From contig JBGAIH010000032.1 of the NCBI GenBank assembly GCA_044225675.1, forward strand, positions 1 through 59,796: a stretch of 59,796 nucleotides of DNA. The letters are read 5' to 3'. Of this stretch, positions 41,274 to 51,107 are shown one piece after another. Positions within the stretch are counted from its first letter, which is position 1; the number at the start of each line of letters is the position of its first letter. Under the pieces are notes generated by a model. It searched no databases. It saw nothing but the letters and a program-made list of their open reading frames with translations, and was not told the DNA's origin. This DNA is from JACMQX01 sp044225675 (GTDB lineage: Bacteria > Pseudomonadota > Gammaproteobacteria > Burkholderiales > Burkholderiaceae_C). The position numbers and the translations under genes were made by a program.

Positions 41274-42169
41274 TGCGTGCCGTCAGCTACGACTTCGGCG
41301 GCCGCGTGGCCGTGGTCACCGGCGCGGCCAGCGGTGTCGGGCTGCACGTGGCGCAGCAGTTGCTGCAGGCGAACGCGCGCGTCTCGCTGTGGGACGTGAG
41401 CGCGCAGGCGCTGCAGGCTGCGGTGACGCAGCTCGAACGCGACACGGGCGATGGCGGGGTGAGTGCGCAGGGGACGCACGCGCAGAGCGGGGACCTGCAG
41501 GACCTGCCTATGCAGACCTGGGACAAGCCGACCTGCGACAAGCCGACCTGCGACAAGCCGACCTGCGACAAGCCGACCTGGGACATGCAGGTCGTGGACG
41601 TTCGCGACTATGACGCTGTCGAGCGCGCGGCCAGCGCCGTCCATGCCCGCTGGGGCCGCGTCGACATCCTGGCCAACAATGCCGGCATCATCCGCCCGCC
41701 GTCTGCGCTGGCCGAGTCGTCGCTTGCCGACTGGGCCGACGTGCTGGCCGTCAACCTGACCGGCGTGTTCCATTGCTGCCGTGCGGTGATTCCGCTGATG
41801 GCCGCCGCCGGCTATGGCCGCGTCATCAACATCGGCTCCACCTCGGGCAAGGAGGGCAATCCCTTCACCCCGTCGTACTCGGCCGCGAAGGCCGGCGTGA
41901 TCGCGCTGACCAAGAGTCTGGGCAAGGAGTTTGCAACCACCGGCGTGCTGGTCAACTGCATCTCGCCCACGGTGCTGAACACGCCCATGACCCGCCGCAA
42001 CATCGAGATCGCGCCAGCCCGCACCCAGGCCCTGCTGGCCAGGATCCCCATGGCGCGTTTCGGCGAGCCCGACGAGCTGGCGGCGATGCTGCTGTGGCTC
42101 GCCTCGGATGCGTGCAGCTTCAGCACGGGAGCCGTGTTCGACCTGTCTGGCGGGCGGGCGACGTATTGA
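41273..42169 (+). CDS. Short-chain dehydrogenase/reductase with tandem-repeat insertion
   Basis: 298 residues, about 45 longer than usual. Cofactor motif TGAASGVGLH near residue 17, NNAG in LANNAGI, catalytic Ser in INIGSTSG, and YSAAK (Tyr and Lys). After IGSTSGKEG and near PTVLNTPM the ordinary SDR pattern continues, so the enzyme should be functional. The extra residues lie between the third strand and the DVRD acidic motif (about 63-105) and contain four DKPTC/W units encoded by 15-bp repeats. The start overlaps the Bug stop by one base (TGATG). It likely oxidises or reduces a product of the GMC enzyme. Confidence 0.88.
   Translation: MRAVSYDFGGRVAVVTGAASGVGLHVAQQLLQANARVSLWDVSAQALQAAVTQLERDTGDGGVSAQGTHAQSGDLQDLPMQTWDKPTCDKPTCDKPTCDKPTWDMQVVDVRDYDAVERAASAVHARWGRVDILANNAGIIRPPSALAESSLADWADVLAVNLTGVFHCCRAVIPLMAAAGYGRVINIGSTSGKEGNPFTPSYSAAKAGVIALTKSLGKEFATTGVLVNCISPTVLNTPMTRRNIEIAPARTQALLARIPMARFGEPDELAAMLLWLASDACSFSTGAVFDLSGGRATY
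41522..41581. repeat. Four 15-bp tandem repeats in the SDR gene
   Basis: GACAAGCCGACCTGC is repeated at 41522-41536, 41537-41551, 41552-41566 and 41567-41581; the last copy ends in G rather than C. The unit is in frame and encodes Asp-Lys-Pro-Thr-Cys. Confidence 0.95.
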
Positions 42170-42237
42170 CGGCCGGTCGGCGAGCCGTGCAGGCACGACG
42201 CGCCGCAGGTATAGTGCCCCGCAAGGAGAGCACCATC

Positions 42238-42720
42238 ATGTTCGGCCTGTTCAAGTCGCCTCGCTTCACCGATCCGGCATTGGGGGTGCTCACGCGCGAG
42301 CGCGGCGCATGGCGCGGTACGGTCCACGTGCCGGGCGGGGGTGACGTGCCTGTGGTGCTGCCGGGCGGCCGTGAGGCGCCGGATGCCGCGGCGCTTGCCG
42401 CAGCCGCGCGCGTGCCTGCCGACTACGCCGCATGGAAGCCGCTCATCGCCGAAGCCCTGCTGGAACATGCGCGGCCCTACTTCGAGACCCTGGCGCAGGA
42501 CGACGACGCCGTCGATTCGGAGCCACCCCCTGTGCAGCCTTCCACGCCCCATGAGGTGTGGCTGCAGGTGGCCTTGCAATACCTGGCGGTGATGCCACTC
42601 GACGGACTGCTGACGGTGGAACTGGGCTACGCCGCCGCCTGGGACGACGACCACCTGCTGGGTGCGCGCCTGCGGGACGGGCGCCTGGTGGAGCTCAACG
42701 GGTCTGTCGTGGCGCCTTGA
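42238..42720 (+). CDS. Hypothetical DUF protein
   Basis: 160 residues from ATG 42238, preceded by AAGGAGAG. It starts with a short hydrophobic MFGLFKSPRF and then forms strands around RGAWRGTVHVPGG and VPVVLPGG, a helical middle (YAAWKPLIAEALLEHARPYF) and a C-terminal strand region ending in LRDGRLVELNGSV. I cannot name a family with confidence; the pattern resembles small DUF proteins of the DUF6985 sort. It stands alone and its end overlaps the opposing pbpC gene by 26 bp. Confidence 0.65.
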   Translation: MFGLFKSPRFTDPALGVLTRERGAWRGTVHVPGGGDVPVVLPGGREAPDAAALAAAARVPADYAAWKPLIAEALLEHARPYFETLAQDDDAVDSEPPPVQPSTPHEVWLQVALQYLAVMPLDGLLTVELGYAAAWDDDHLLGARLRDGRLVELNGSVVAP

Positions 42721-44914
42721 CCCCCGCGCCCCGCACTTCGACGCGCAACTCGTCCATCACCTCACCGCGCTCGTTGACGAGCTGGACCTTGTGGCGGCCC
42801 GGCCAGGGCAGCCATTGCACCTCGGCGCCGCGCGCCCAGGGCTTGCCGTCCATCAGCCAGCGGCCTTGCGCGCCGCTCGCGGTGAAGGTCAGGCGCTGGC
42901 GCTGCGGCGGAATGTCAGGGTCGAGCGCGACGATGGTGCCGTCGGCGGGCGCGGTGATGCGCAGCGCGGCTTTGCCATCGGCCCGGCCCGGGCCGCCGGG
43001 GCGGTCCATCGCGAACCGTGCCTGCTCGGTGCCGGCCAGAAACCACTCGGTGCGCGCCGCTTCGAGCGCGTCGGCGGCCGTCTCGCCGCTGAAGCTCACG
43101 CGGGCCTGCACCAGCCCGGGCGGCGGCGCGGGCGCACGGCTGGGCGTGCCCGCATGCAGGTGGCGCATCACCTCGGCCCACACCGGCGCGGCGCCGCTGG
43201 TGCCGCTGACGTCCCACATCGGCGCGCCGCGTGCGTTGCCGACCCACACGCCCACGGTGTAGCGCTGCGACCAGCCGACGGCCCAGTTGTCGCGCATGTC
43301 CTTGCTGGTGCCGGTCTTCACGGCCGTCCAGAAGCGGGTGGCGAGCACGCTGTCGGTGCCGAAGGTGCGCGCCCGCGCATTGCCGTCGCTCAGGATGTCG
43401 CCCACGACGAAGGCGGCGCGCGCATCGAGCGCCTGCGCGGCCGGCGCCTGGCTCGGCAGCGGCGTGCCGGCGCGCAGGCTCACCGGACCGTAGCGCCCGC
43501 CGTTGGCCAGCGCGCGGTAGGCATTGGTGAGCGCGACCAGCGGCAGCTCGGCGCTGCCCAGCGCGAGGCTGTAGCCGTAGTAGTCGCCCGATTCGCGCAG
43601 CGGAAGGCCGAGCGCGCGCAGCTGGCGGGCGAAGTCGTCGGGCGAGACCATGACGAGCGTGCGCACCGCCGGCACGTTGAGCGACGAGGCCAGCGCGGTG
43701 CGCGCCGACACCCAGCCCTTGAACTGGCGGTCGTAGTTCTGCGGGATGTACAGGCCCGAGGCGGTCGGGATGTGGGCCGGCGAGTCCTCCAGCAGCGAGG
43801 CGGCGGTGATGCGCTGCTGGGCGATGGCCTGCGCATACAGAAAGGGCTTGAGCGTGGAGCCGGGCTGGCGCGCGGCCGTGACGCCGTCGACCTCGCCGGC
43901 CTGGCTCAGCACGCCCGACGAACCGACCCAGGCCAGCACCTCGCCGCTGGCGTTGTCGAGCACGACGAGGGCGCCGTCTTCCACGTTGCGGCCCTTGAGC
44001 TCGCGCAGGTGGCGCTGCAGCGTGGCCTGCGCAAAGCGCTGCAGGGGGGCGGAGAGCGTGGTGCGCAGGGTGGCGGGGGGCGACGCAGCCGGGCCGGCGC
44101 TCCAGGTGGCCAGCGCGCGGCGCGCCGCGTGCGGCGCAATGCCTTCGCTCGCGGCATAGTCGCGGCGGCCGAGGGCCGCCGTGGTGAACAGGTCCAGGCC
44201 TTCGCAGTCGACCCGCGTGCCGGGCTGCATGGCGCGCAGCACGCCGCAGGCGCGCTGGCCGACCTGCGCCGGCCGCGCATTGGGTGCACGCACCAGCGCG
44301 GCGGCCACGGCGGCCTCGCGCGCGTCCAGGCCGTGCGGCGCCTTGCCGAAGAGGGTGCGGCTCACCGCGTCGATGCCGACCAGCTCCCCGCGAAAGGGCA
44401 CGGTGTTGAGGTAGGCCTCCAGGATCTGGTCCTTGCGCCAGCGCCGCTCCAGCACCTTGGCCGCGACGGTCTGGCCGAGCTTCTGCGCCACGCTGCGGCC
44501 GCCGGCGCCACGCTGCCAGTCGTCGTCGAGCAGGCCGGCCAGCTGCATGGTGATGGTCGAGGCGCCGCGCGTGCGGCTGTTGAAGAGGTTGCCCCAGGCG
44601 GCTGCCGAGGCGGCCTGCCAGTCCACGCCGCTGTGCTCGTAGAAGCGCCTGTCCTCGCTCAGCACCATGGCCGTGCGCAGCGCGGGCGACACGTCGGCCA
44701 GCGCCACCCAGGTGCCGCGCCGCGCGCCGCTGTCGGTGCGCAGGCGCTGCAGCAGCTCGCCCTGGCGGTCGAGCACCAGCGTGTCCGACGGCCGGTGCGC
44801 GCTGCGCACCTCGTCGTAGGAGGGCAGGGCCTGCGCGGCCGGGGCGCACAGCGCGAGCGCCGCCAGCACCAGCGCATGGCGCATGCCGGGCCGCGCAGGC
44901 GCTGTACCGGTCAC
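42695..44914 (-). CDS. pbpC: Penicillin-binding protein 1C
   Basis: 739 residues from GTG 44914, where GTGA overlaps the preceding stop; an ATG at 44884 is the alternative and gives 729. A signal or anchor segment is followed by the transglycosylase domain with SEDRRFYEHSGVDW (catalytic Glu) and RGASTITMQLAGLL. The transpeptidase domain has STLK (in RQPGSTLKPFLYA), SLN (in SSLNVPAVR) and KTGTS. The C-terminal PBP_C domain ends the protein (BiPBP_C type). PbpC polymerises and cross-links peptidoglycan in the periplasm and is usually encoded with alpha-2-macroglobulin, as here. Confidence 0.93.
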   Translation of the reverse strand: MTGTAPARPGMRHALVLAALALCAPAAQALPSYDEVRSAHRPSDTLVLDRQGELLQRLRTDSGARRGTWVALADVSPALRTAMVLSEDRRFYEHSGVDWQAASAAAWGNLFNSRTRGASTITMQLAGLLDDDWQRGAGGRSVAQKLGQTVAAKVLERRWRKDQILEAYLNTVPFRGELVGIDAVSRTLFGKAPHGLDAREAAVAAALVRAPNARPAQVGQRACGVLRAMQPGTRVDCEGLDLFTTAALGRRDYAASEGIAPHAARRALATWSAGPAASPPATLRTTLSAPLQRFAQATLQRHLRELKGRNVEDGALVVLDNASGEVLAWVGSSGVLSQAGEVDGVTAARQPGSTLKPFLYAQAIAQQRITAASLLEDSPAHIPTASGLYIPQNYDRQFKGWVSARTALASSLNVPAVRTLVMVSPDDFARQLRALGLPLRESGDYYGYSLALGSAELPLVALTNAYRALANGGRYGPVSLRAGTPLPSQAPAAQALDARAAFVVGDILSDGNARARTFGTDSVLATRFWTAVKTGTSKDMRDNWAVGWSQRYTVGVWVGNARGAPMWDVSGTSGAAPVWAEVMRHLHAGTPSRAPAPPPGLVQARVSFSGETAADALEAARTEWFLAGTEQARFAMDRPGGPGRADGKAALRITAPADGTIVALDPDIPPQRQRLTFTASGAQGRWLMDGKPWARGAEVQWLPWPGRHKVQLVNERGEVMDELRVEVRGAGVKAPRQTR

Positions 44915-47900
44915 CGCGCCGCCTCCACCTTGATGCGGGCGTTCGGCGCCTCGCCGAACATCTCGGGCGCATACATGGCCTCGGCGCGCGTCGGCGGCAT
45001 CGCGAAGTCGCCCACGTTGTTCAGGCGCACGGTGTACTCGATCTTGACCACGCCCTTGGGCAGGTACTCGTAGTAGCCGCGCCAGGACTCGAAGCTGCGC
45101 TCCTCGAAGGCCAGCCAGGCGCTGCCGGCCGGCGCCTTCTCGCCCGAGGTGGCGATCTGCGAGTCGCGGCCCAGGCCGCTGCCCAGGATGGTGGCGCCGC
45201 CCGGGATCGGGTCGGTCACCGCGACCCAGGTCATGTCGGACGAGGCGTTGATCTCCAGCGCCACGCGCAGCACGTCGCCCCGGGTGTAGCGGCCGGGCAC
45301 GGCCTGCTCGACCGGGGTGATGGTCTTCTTCACCGAGTAGCCCGCGCTGAACGGTGCCTTCAGGTCGATGGCCGCCACCGACTGCAGCGTGAGCCACGGC
45401 TTGCCCGCGCCCTGATGGGTGACGCCCAGCGTGCCCTTGGGCTGGTCCTTGCCGCTGGCGGCAGGCCAAGGCAGGAACAGGCTGTTGTTGCGCAGGTTGC
45501 CGGGGCTGGCCGGCGCGCCGAACCAGCTGGCCATGTGCGGCGCGCCCGCCGCGTCGGAGGGCTTGATGCGCTCGACCCGTGCCCAGTCCACCGCGCCGCT
45601 GGCGGCGCCGAGCGTGGCGCGGGTGCTGCCGGCCACCGGAACGGCCTCGAACTTGGCCGAGAACTTCTCGAGCGCCAGGCCGCCCCAGAGGTTGGCCGTG
45701 GTGGTGTGCCAGGCGCCATTCTGCTGGCGGCCGATGAAGCCGTTGGCCAGGCGCCCCATGTCGTCCTTCCAGGCCGGGTCGTCCATCACCGCGAGCATCA
45801 GGCGCGCGGTGTTGACGTCGCCGCCAGTCATGAGCCACCACCAGTAGTCGTCGCGCTCGGTGCTGAAGATGAGCTTGGTGCCCTGGAAGCTCAGGCGCGC
45901 GCGCAGGACCTGCACGGCCTCGGCCAGGCGCTGCTCGCGCTGCGGCACGTCGGCAACCCGGCGCAGGATGTTGTACCAGTCGATCACCGCACTGGTGGGC
46001 CACTGGTTGGGCGCGATGGTGATGCTCGTGACCATGCGGCCCTGCGCCTTGCCGTAGCGCGACAGCGCCTCCAGCGCGGCGAGCTTGCGCACGTCCAGGT
46101 CCTTGCGCGGCGACCAGAACTCGCGCTGGATGCGGCCTTCGACAAAGCCGATCAGGCCGCGCTCCATGGGCGCGCGCACCTCGTCGGGCAGCGCGAAGGC
46201 CGGGTTGACGCCTGCAGCCTCGTGCGTGGCGGCCAGCACGTAGGCGGTGAGGATGTCGCTGCCTCGGTCGCCCGCGCCCTCGCGCGGCGGGAAGTAGCTG
46301 GCCAGGCCGTCGCTGTCGAGGTAGCTGGGCAGCTGCGCCACCACGCCCTGCCACATCGCCGCGTCGCGCAGGCCGACCGACTTGCTGGTCTTTTGCTCCA
46401 GGCAGGCGAAGGGGTAGCGGGCGAACCAGTCGCGCACGCCGGGCAGGCCTTCGGCCAGGCGCGGCTGCAGCGCAAGCTTGAGGCCGCCGCGCACGGTGCC
46501 GTTGCTCACGAGGGCGTCGGCCGGCGGCTGCACGTCGATCGAGAACGGGCCGTCAAGCTGCACGAGCGTGCCCTGCTGCACCGTGAGCGGCACGGCCGGC
46601 ACGAGGCGCTGGCGCGCCTTGAGCGCGTCGCGCGCGCCGCCTGCGGTGTCGCGCGCCTCGATCTCCCACAGGATGGCCTCGGCCCGGGTCTGCGCCAGCT
46701 GCGCGGGCGCGGTGACCTGCCAGGCCACTTCGCGGGCCTCGCCGGCCGGGATGTCGACCGTCTGCGGCGCCAGCTGCAGCAGCGTGGCGCGCGGCGCGAC
46801 CTCGACCTTCATGGCCTTCTGCGTGGTGTTGCGCAGGGTGATCTGGGCGCGGAACTGGTCGTCCTCGCGCACCAGCGGGGGCAGGCCGCTGATGATCTGC
46901 AGGTCCTGCGTGGCGCGGATGCTGGTCTGGCCCGTGCCGAACAGGCTCGTGCCCGAATCGGCCACGGCGACGATGCGGAAGGTGGTGAGCGCGTCATTGA
47001 GCGGCACGTTGACCACGGCCTGGCCGTTGGCGTCGAGCACCACGCGCGGGTTCCACAGCAGCAGCGTCTCGAGCAGCTCGCGCGCGCCGCTCTTGCCGCC
47101 GCCGCCGCCGGCCGGCACGGCCTTTCGGCCATAGTGCCGGCGGCCGATGATCTCCATCTGCGCGGTGGAGGTCTCCACACCCCAGGAGCGGCGCTGCAGC
47201 ATGGCCGACAGCAGGTCCCAGCTGCCGTTGGGCATCAGCTCCAGCAGGGCCTGGTCGACGGCGGCGAGCGCCACTTCGGCGTTGGCGGCCGGCTGGCCGT
47301 TGGGCAGGCGCGCGCTGATGGTGACGCGGGCCTGGCCGCGCACCGGGTAGCTCTCGCGGTCGGCCTTGACGCTGACGTCGAGCTGGTGCGCCTTGGTGCC
47401 GACGCGGATCTCGGCGACGCCGAGGCGGAACGCCGGCTTGCTCAGGTCCACCAGCGCCGTGGGCGCGACGTACTCGCGGCCCTCGTACCAGAAGGCCGTC
47501 CACCATTCGCGCGGCGCCTTGTAGCCCCAGGTGAAGAACGAGTACCACGGCACTTCGCGCAGCCGGCCGCGCAGGGCCAGCACGCTGACGTAAACGTTCG
47601 GGCCCCAGCCGTCCTGGATCTTCAGGTGAACGGTCGGGTCCTGGCCGTTGAGTTGCACCACCTGTGTGTCGATGATGCCTTCGCGTTCGACCGTGAGCAG
47701 CGCGGTGGCGAAGCGGAAGGGCATGCGCACCTGGAAGTTGGCGGTCTCGCCGGGCTGGTAGGCCTTCTTCTCGGGCAGCAGGTCGATACGGTCGTGGTTC
47801 TCGCCGCCGAACCACAGCTCGCCCTGGCGCGTGACGTAGACGCTGCTGGCCGCCTGGATGCTGTTGCCCGCAGCGTCCTTGGCGGTGACGACCAGCTCCA

Positions 47901-50900
47901 CCTCGCCGGCTTCACCGAGCTGCGTCTCGCACAGCAGCAGGCCGCGCGAGTCGGCCTTGCCGCTGCAGACCGAGCCGAGGTCCTTGGTCTCGGTCTTGTT
48001 GTCATAGGTGTAGAAGCCGCCGACCATGCGCTTGCGGCTGGTGGTGACGATGCGCGCCACGGCCCGCACGTCGAGCGCCGTGCCGGGCGCGGGCTTGCCC
48101 GCGAGGTCGAGCGCCAGCGCCTGGAAGCGCATCTTCTGGCGGGTCGACACCCAGCCTTCGGTCTTGATGCCGGCCACGACGCCAGCCGGCCACACGGTGG
48201 AGACGCCGCGCAGCGTCTGCACCTCGCCGTTCGGGTCGGAGTAGGTGGCCTCGAGCAGCAGATCCTGCGGGATCTTCGACACCGGCACCTTGTCGATGGT
48301 GAGCTTGCCGGCGCCGTTGCGGTCCAGCGTGAGCGGCAGCTTGTCGGCGATCACGCGCTGGTCCTGCGAGGCGGTGGCCTCTTCCTCGCCGTCGCTGCCG
48401 GACGAGGACGACTCGCCACGCCGCGCCCGCGGGGGCTGGAAGCTGAACTCGTCGAAGTCCGGGTACGACAGGTACTTGCCCCGCACCAGCGCCGACACGC
48501 GCACCGGCAGATTGGCCGCGCCGCCGCCGGCCACGTAGTTGATCTGCACGTCGGTGGGCACGGACTGCAGGTTGACCAGCGCCTTCTTCTCGACCGGCGC
48601 GATGCGGCCTTCGAGCACCGGCAGGCGGAACTCCTCGACACGGAACTGGCCGGTGCCGAAGCTGCGCGCGCCAGCGACGCCGCCGCCCGCGAGGCTGACC
48701 TCGTACATGCCGAGCTTGGCACCCTGCGGGATGGCGAACTGGCTCTCGGCGCTCTGGCCGCCGGTGGCCGTCTTGCGCCAGGTCAGCGGCTGGGTGAACT
48801 GCTGACCCGAGCCGACGTGCGTCACCACCAGCTCGGCGGGCAGTGCCGGCGGCAGGCCGAAGCCCTGGCTGGTCTGCGTGCGGATCAGGTGCTTCATCGA
48901 CACCGTTTCGCCGGCCCGCAGCAGCGTGCGGTCGAAGATGGTGTGCGCCACCTCGTCGGGCCGCGCCTCGCGGCTGGTGGGCAGGTTGAAGCGCCACGGC
49001 TCGATGCCGCGGTACCAGTCGCTCCAGGTGAAGGCCATGTCGTCGACGCCGTTGTTCTTGGCGCGGGCGCTCACGAAGTAGGCGGTGCGGTCGTCGCCGT
49101 CGCCGTCGGCCGCGCTGCGGCAGTTGGGCGCCTCGGGCGGCACGCTCTTGAGCTGGGCCACACCGCGCGCGTCGGTGGTGCCGGTGGCGACTTCGCGGCC
49201 GCTGCAGTCGGACACGCGCACGGCGGCGCCGGCCACCGGTTGGCCCTTGTCGAGCGTGGTGACCCAGGCCAGCGCGTTCTCGCGCCCGAGCTTGAAGTGA
49301 ACGCCGAGGTTGGTCACCAGCGCCGAGGTGCGGACGTACATGGTGCGGCGCGCGCCATAGCGCTCGTCGAGCAGCGAGCTGCCGAGCGCGGGCGAGGCGA
49401 TCTCGACCACGTGAAAGCCCGGCGTCAATGGAATGCCGACCACCTCGAACGGCCGGGGGTCGTTGCCTGCGGGTTTGGGCAGGTCGAGCGTCCTGACGCC
49501 GGGCTGGCCCTGCAGCAGCGCGACGGCGCGCGTCTCCACCGCATTCGCGTCGCGGCCCGGCAGGGCGGGCGGCAGCGGGGCGCGGCTGTCGGCGGCGGCC
49601 CGGCGGCGCGAGACGTAGAACTGGTCGTACCGCTGCACCTTGCGGAACCAGGCGATGATCTCGGCGTCGCTGCGCGGCTGCAGGTCGCTGACCTTGCCGC
49701 CGGCCGCGCCCGGCGCCAGGCCCTGCACCTTGAGTGCCGCCTCGACGTTGCGCAGCGTGACGGGCAGCATCGGCCCGCCCTCGGGCTCGGCAAAGCGCTC
49801 GACGATGCCGAAGGGCGCGGCCGCGAACTTGGCCAGCGGCGGCATCGGGCCGGTGCCGACCTTGAGCGGAAAGCTCTCGGCATTGCGCAGCGTGCGGCCC
49901 GAGGCGTCCTTGAAGCCGGCGGGCAGCTCCAGCGTGTAGGCGGTCTGCTCGGGAAAGACCGGGCTGAAGGCCACGCCGTTGACCAGCGAGTCGCCTTCGC
50001 CTTCCTTGCCGAAGCTCGGCTTGAGCGTGTCCTTGGCCGATTTGAGTCGGATGCCTTCGGCCAGCTTGCGCGGCACCGGCGCATTGAACGACAGCGACAT
50101 GGGGCGGATCGGCAGGCAGGCGGCCTGCGCGTTCTCGCGCTCGCAGCTGAAGTTCGCGGCGAAGGGCTCGCGCACCTGGAACTCGAAGCGCTTGTCGACC
50201 GAGTTGGCCACACCCGAGGGTGTGGCGACGCCGCGGCCGAACACCAGCGACACCTTGGACGACGGCGTGAGGCGCCGGTTGCAGGTGAGGGTGACGTAGC
50301 GCAGAGGCTCGCGGGCGGCGGCCTTGTCGAGCGAGAGTGACTTGAGCAACTCCTCGCGCTCCTTGCCCTCGATCAGCTTCACCGGCACGCGCTCGCCCAG
50401 GCCCTCGGCCGCGCACCAGACGTTGGCCTGGACGCTGGCCAGGGTGGCAGCACCGTTGAGCTGCAGGAGGAAGTACTGCTCCTCGTCGATGCGCGCGTAG
50501 GTGCCGGGCCGGATGTTCTGCACGAACGGCCCGCCGGTGTTGAAGCGCCAGTTGCCGGCGGCCAGGTCCGCGCCCTTGGGCGACTTGAAGCCGGCCCGCG
50601 TCTGCAGCGCGCAGCTCACGCCCGGCGGCAGGTCGTTCTCGAACTCGAAGGCCCATTCGCGGTCGCTGATCCAGCGGCCGTTGCCGCGCGTGGCCTGCGC
50701 ATCGCTGCAGCTGAGCGACAGCGGCGCGGGCGCCTTGGGGTCGCCGAAGTTGACGGCGCTGTCGTCGAACTTGGCAACGACCTGGCGCACGCGGGCGACT
50801 TCGGACTGGGGTGACAGGCTGGTGATCTGCAGGGCGTGGGCCTGAAAGCAAAACGCCAATGCGAAAGCGGTGAAATGTATCTTGATGTTATGGATGGGCA

Positions 50901-50901
50901 T
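44911..50901 (-). CDS. Bacterial alpha-2-macroglobulin with thioester
   Basis: 1996 residues from ATG 50901, preceded by a near-perfect AAGGAGGT; 32 open codons upstream are ignored. The signal peptide (residues 1-23) ends in FQAHA. It has no lipobox Cys, unlike the E. coli YfhM lipoprotein. The thioester motif CLEQ begins at C1500 (context PFACLEQ), so the covalent trap should work. MG and MG-bait-like domains fill the N-terminal 1100 residues, and a TED-type all-helical region surrounds the thioester. A Gly/Ser-rich stretch AGGGGGKSG near residue 1265 may be the flexible bait. The protein traps foreign proteases in the periplasm; PbpC then repairs the breached wall. Confidence 0.93.
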   Translation of the reverse strand: MPIHNIKIHFTAFALAFCFQAHALQITSLSPQSEVARVRQVVAKFDDSAVNFGDPKAPAPLSLSCSDAQATRGNGRWISDREWAFEFENDLPPGVSCALQTRAGFKSPKGADLAAGNWRFNTGGPFVQNIRPGTYARIDEEQYFLLQLNGAATLASVQANVWCAAEGLGERVPVKLIEGKEREELLKSLSLDKAAAREPLRYVTLTCNRRLTPSSKVSLVFGRGVATPSGVANSVDKRFEFQVREPFAANFSCERENAQAACLPIRPMSLSFNAPVPRKLAEGIRLKSAKDTLKPSFGKEGEGDSLVNGVAFSPVFPEQTAYTLELPAGFKDASGRTLRNAESFPLKVGTGPMPPLAKFAAAPFGIVERFAEPEGGPMLPVTLRNVEAALKVQGLAPGAAGGKVSDLQPRSDAEIIAWFRKVQRYDQFYVSRRRAAADSRAPLPPALPGRDANAVETRAVALLQGQPGVRTLDLPKPAGNDPRPFEVVGIPLTPGFHVVEIASPALGSSLLDERYGARRTMYVRTSALVTNLGVHFKLGRENALAWVTTLDKGQPVAGAAVRVSDCSGREVATGTTDARGVAQLKSVPPEAPNCRSAADGDGDDRTAYFVSARAKNNGVDDMAFTWSDWYRGIEPWRFNLPTSREARPDEVAHTIFDRTLLRAGETVSMKHLIRTQTSQGFGLPPALPAELVVTHVGSGQQFTQPLTWRKTATGGQSAESQFAIPQGAKLGMYEVSLAGGGVAGARSFGTGQFRVEEFRLPVLEGRIAPVEKKALVNLQSVPTDVQINYVAGGGAANLPVRVSALVRGKYLSYPDFDEFSFQPPRARRGESSSSGSDGEEEATASQDQRVIADKLPLTLDRNGAGKLTIDKVPVSKIPQDLLLEATYSDPNGEVQTLRGVSTVWPAGVVAGIKTEGWVSTRQKMRFQALALDLAGKPAPGTALDVRAVARIVTTSRKRMVGGFYTYDNKTETKDLGSVCSGKADSRGLLLCETQLGEAGEVELVVTAKDAAGNSIQAASSVYVTRQGELWFGGENHDRIDLLPEKKAYQPGETANFQVRMPFRFATALLTVEREGIIDTQVVQLNGQDPTVHLKIQDGWGPNVYVSVLALRGRLREVPWYSFFTWGYKAPREWWTAFWYEGREYVAPTALVDLSKPAFRLGVAEIRVGTKAHQLDVSVKADRESYPVRGQARVTISARLPNGQPAANAEVALAAVDQALLELMPNGSWDLLSAMLQRRSWGVETSTAQMEIIGRRHYGRKAVPAGGGGGKSGARELLETLLLWNPRVVLDANGQAVVNVPLNDALTTFRIVAVADSGTSLFGTGQTSIRATQDLQIISGLPPLVREDDQFRAQITLRNTTQKAMKVEVAPRATLLQLAPQTVDIPAGEAREVAWQVTAPAQLAQTRAEAILWEIEARDTAGGARDALKARQRLVPAVPLTVQQGTLVQLDGPFSIDVQPPADALVSNGTVRGGLKLALQPRLAEGLPGVRDWFARYPFACLEQKTSKSVGLRDAAMWQGVVAQLPSYLDSDGLASYFPPREGAGDRGSDILTAYVLAATHEAAGVNPAFALPDEVRAPMERGLIGFVEGRIQREFWSPRKDLDVRKLAALEALSRYGKAQGRMVTSITIAPNQWPTSAVIDWYNILRRVADVPQREQRLAEAVQVLRARLSFQGTKLIFSTERDDYWWWLMTGGDVNTARLMLAVMDDPAWKDDMGRLANGFIGRQQNGAWHTTTANLWGGLALEKFSAKFEAVPVAGSTRATLGAASGAVDWARVERIKPSDAAGAPHMASWFGAPASPGNLRNNSLFLPWPAASGKDQPKGTLGVTHQGAGKPWLTLQSVAAIDLKAPFSAGYSVKKTITPVEQAVPGRYTRGDVLRVALEINASSDMTWVAVTDPIPGGATILGSGLGRDSQIATSGEKAPAGSAWLAFEERSFESWRGYYEYLPKGVVKIEYTVRLNNVGDFAMPPTRAEAMYAPEMFGEAPNARIKVEAAR

Positions 50902-51107
50902 GCGGACCTCCTTCGGAGATGCAAGCGTACCCGATGGCGCGCGGGGGGCGGCTGCCAGGGCGGGCTTGAAGGTTCCAACGCGAGGCCTCCCGATCAACGA
51001 TCACACGGCGCCACGCACAGAGACCTTCGTATGTTGGCGCGAGGCGAGACGAGGACTAACTTCAGCCGCCATGCCTCAGTGATTGCGCCAGCATGCAGAG
51101 GTCTTCA
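50902..51107. other. Divergent promoter region between alpha-2-macroglobulin and the effector-like gene
   Basis: 206 bp with no gene. I looked for TTCG-N16-TTCG (hrpII), GGAACC-N16-CCAC (HrpL) and plant-inducible-promoter-like boxes and found none in the correct spacing. A TTCG occurs at 51027-51030 without a partner. Confidence 0.5.

Noticed and set aside
41522..41581. CRISPR-like array
   Set aside because: The 15-bp units are directly adjacent without spacers and lie in frame inside an SDR gene.
45415..50340. A reading frame of 1641 codons on the + strand, opposite the alpha-2-macroglobulin gene
   Set aside because: It is an antisense by-product of extreme third-position GC. The composition is Arg/Ala/Gly/His-rich with no domain, and the minus-strand gene is clearly real.
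50902..51107. hrp-type promoter boxes for the effector-like gene
   Set aside because: TTCG, GGAACC and PIP-box halves were looked for and never occur with the required partner and spacing.
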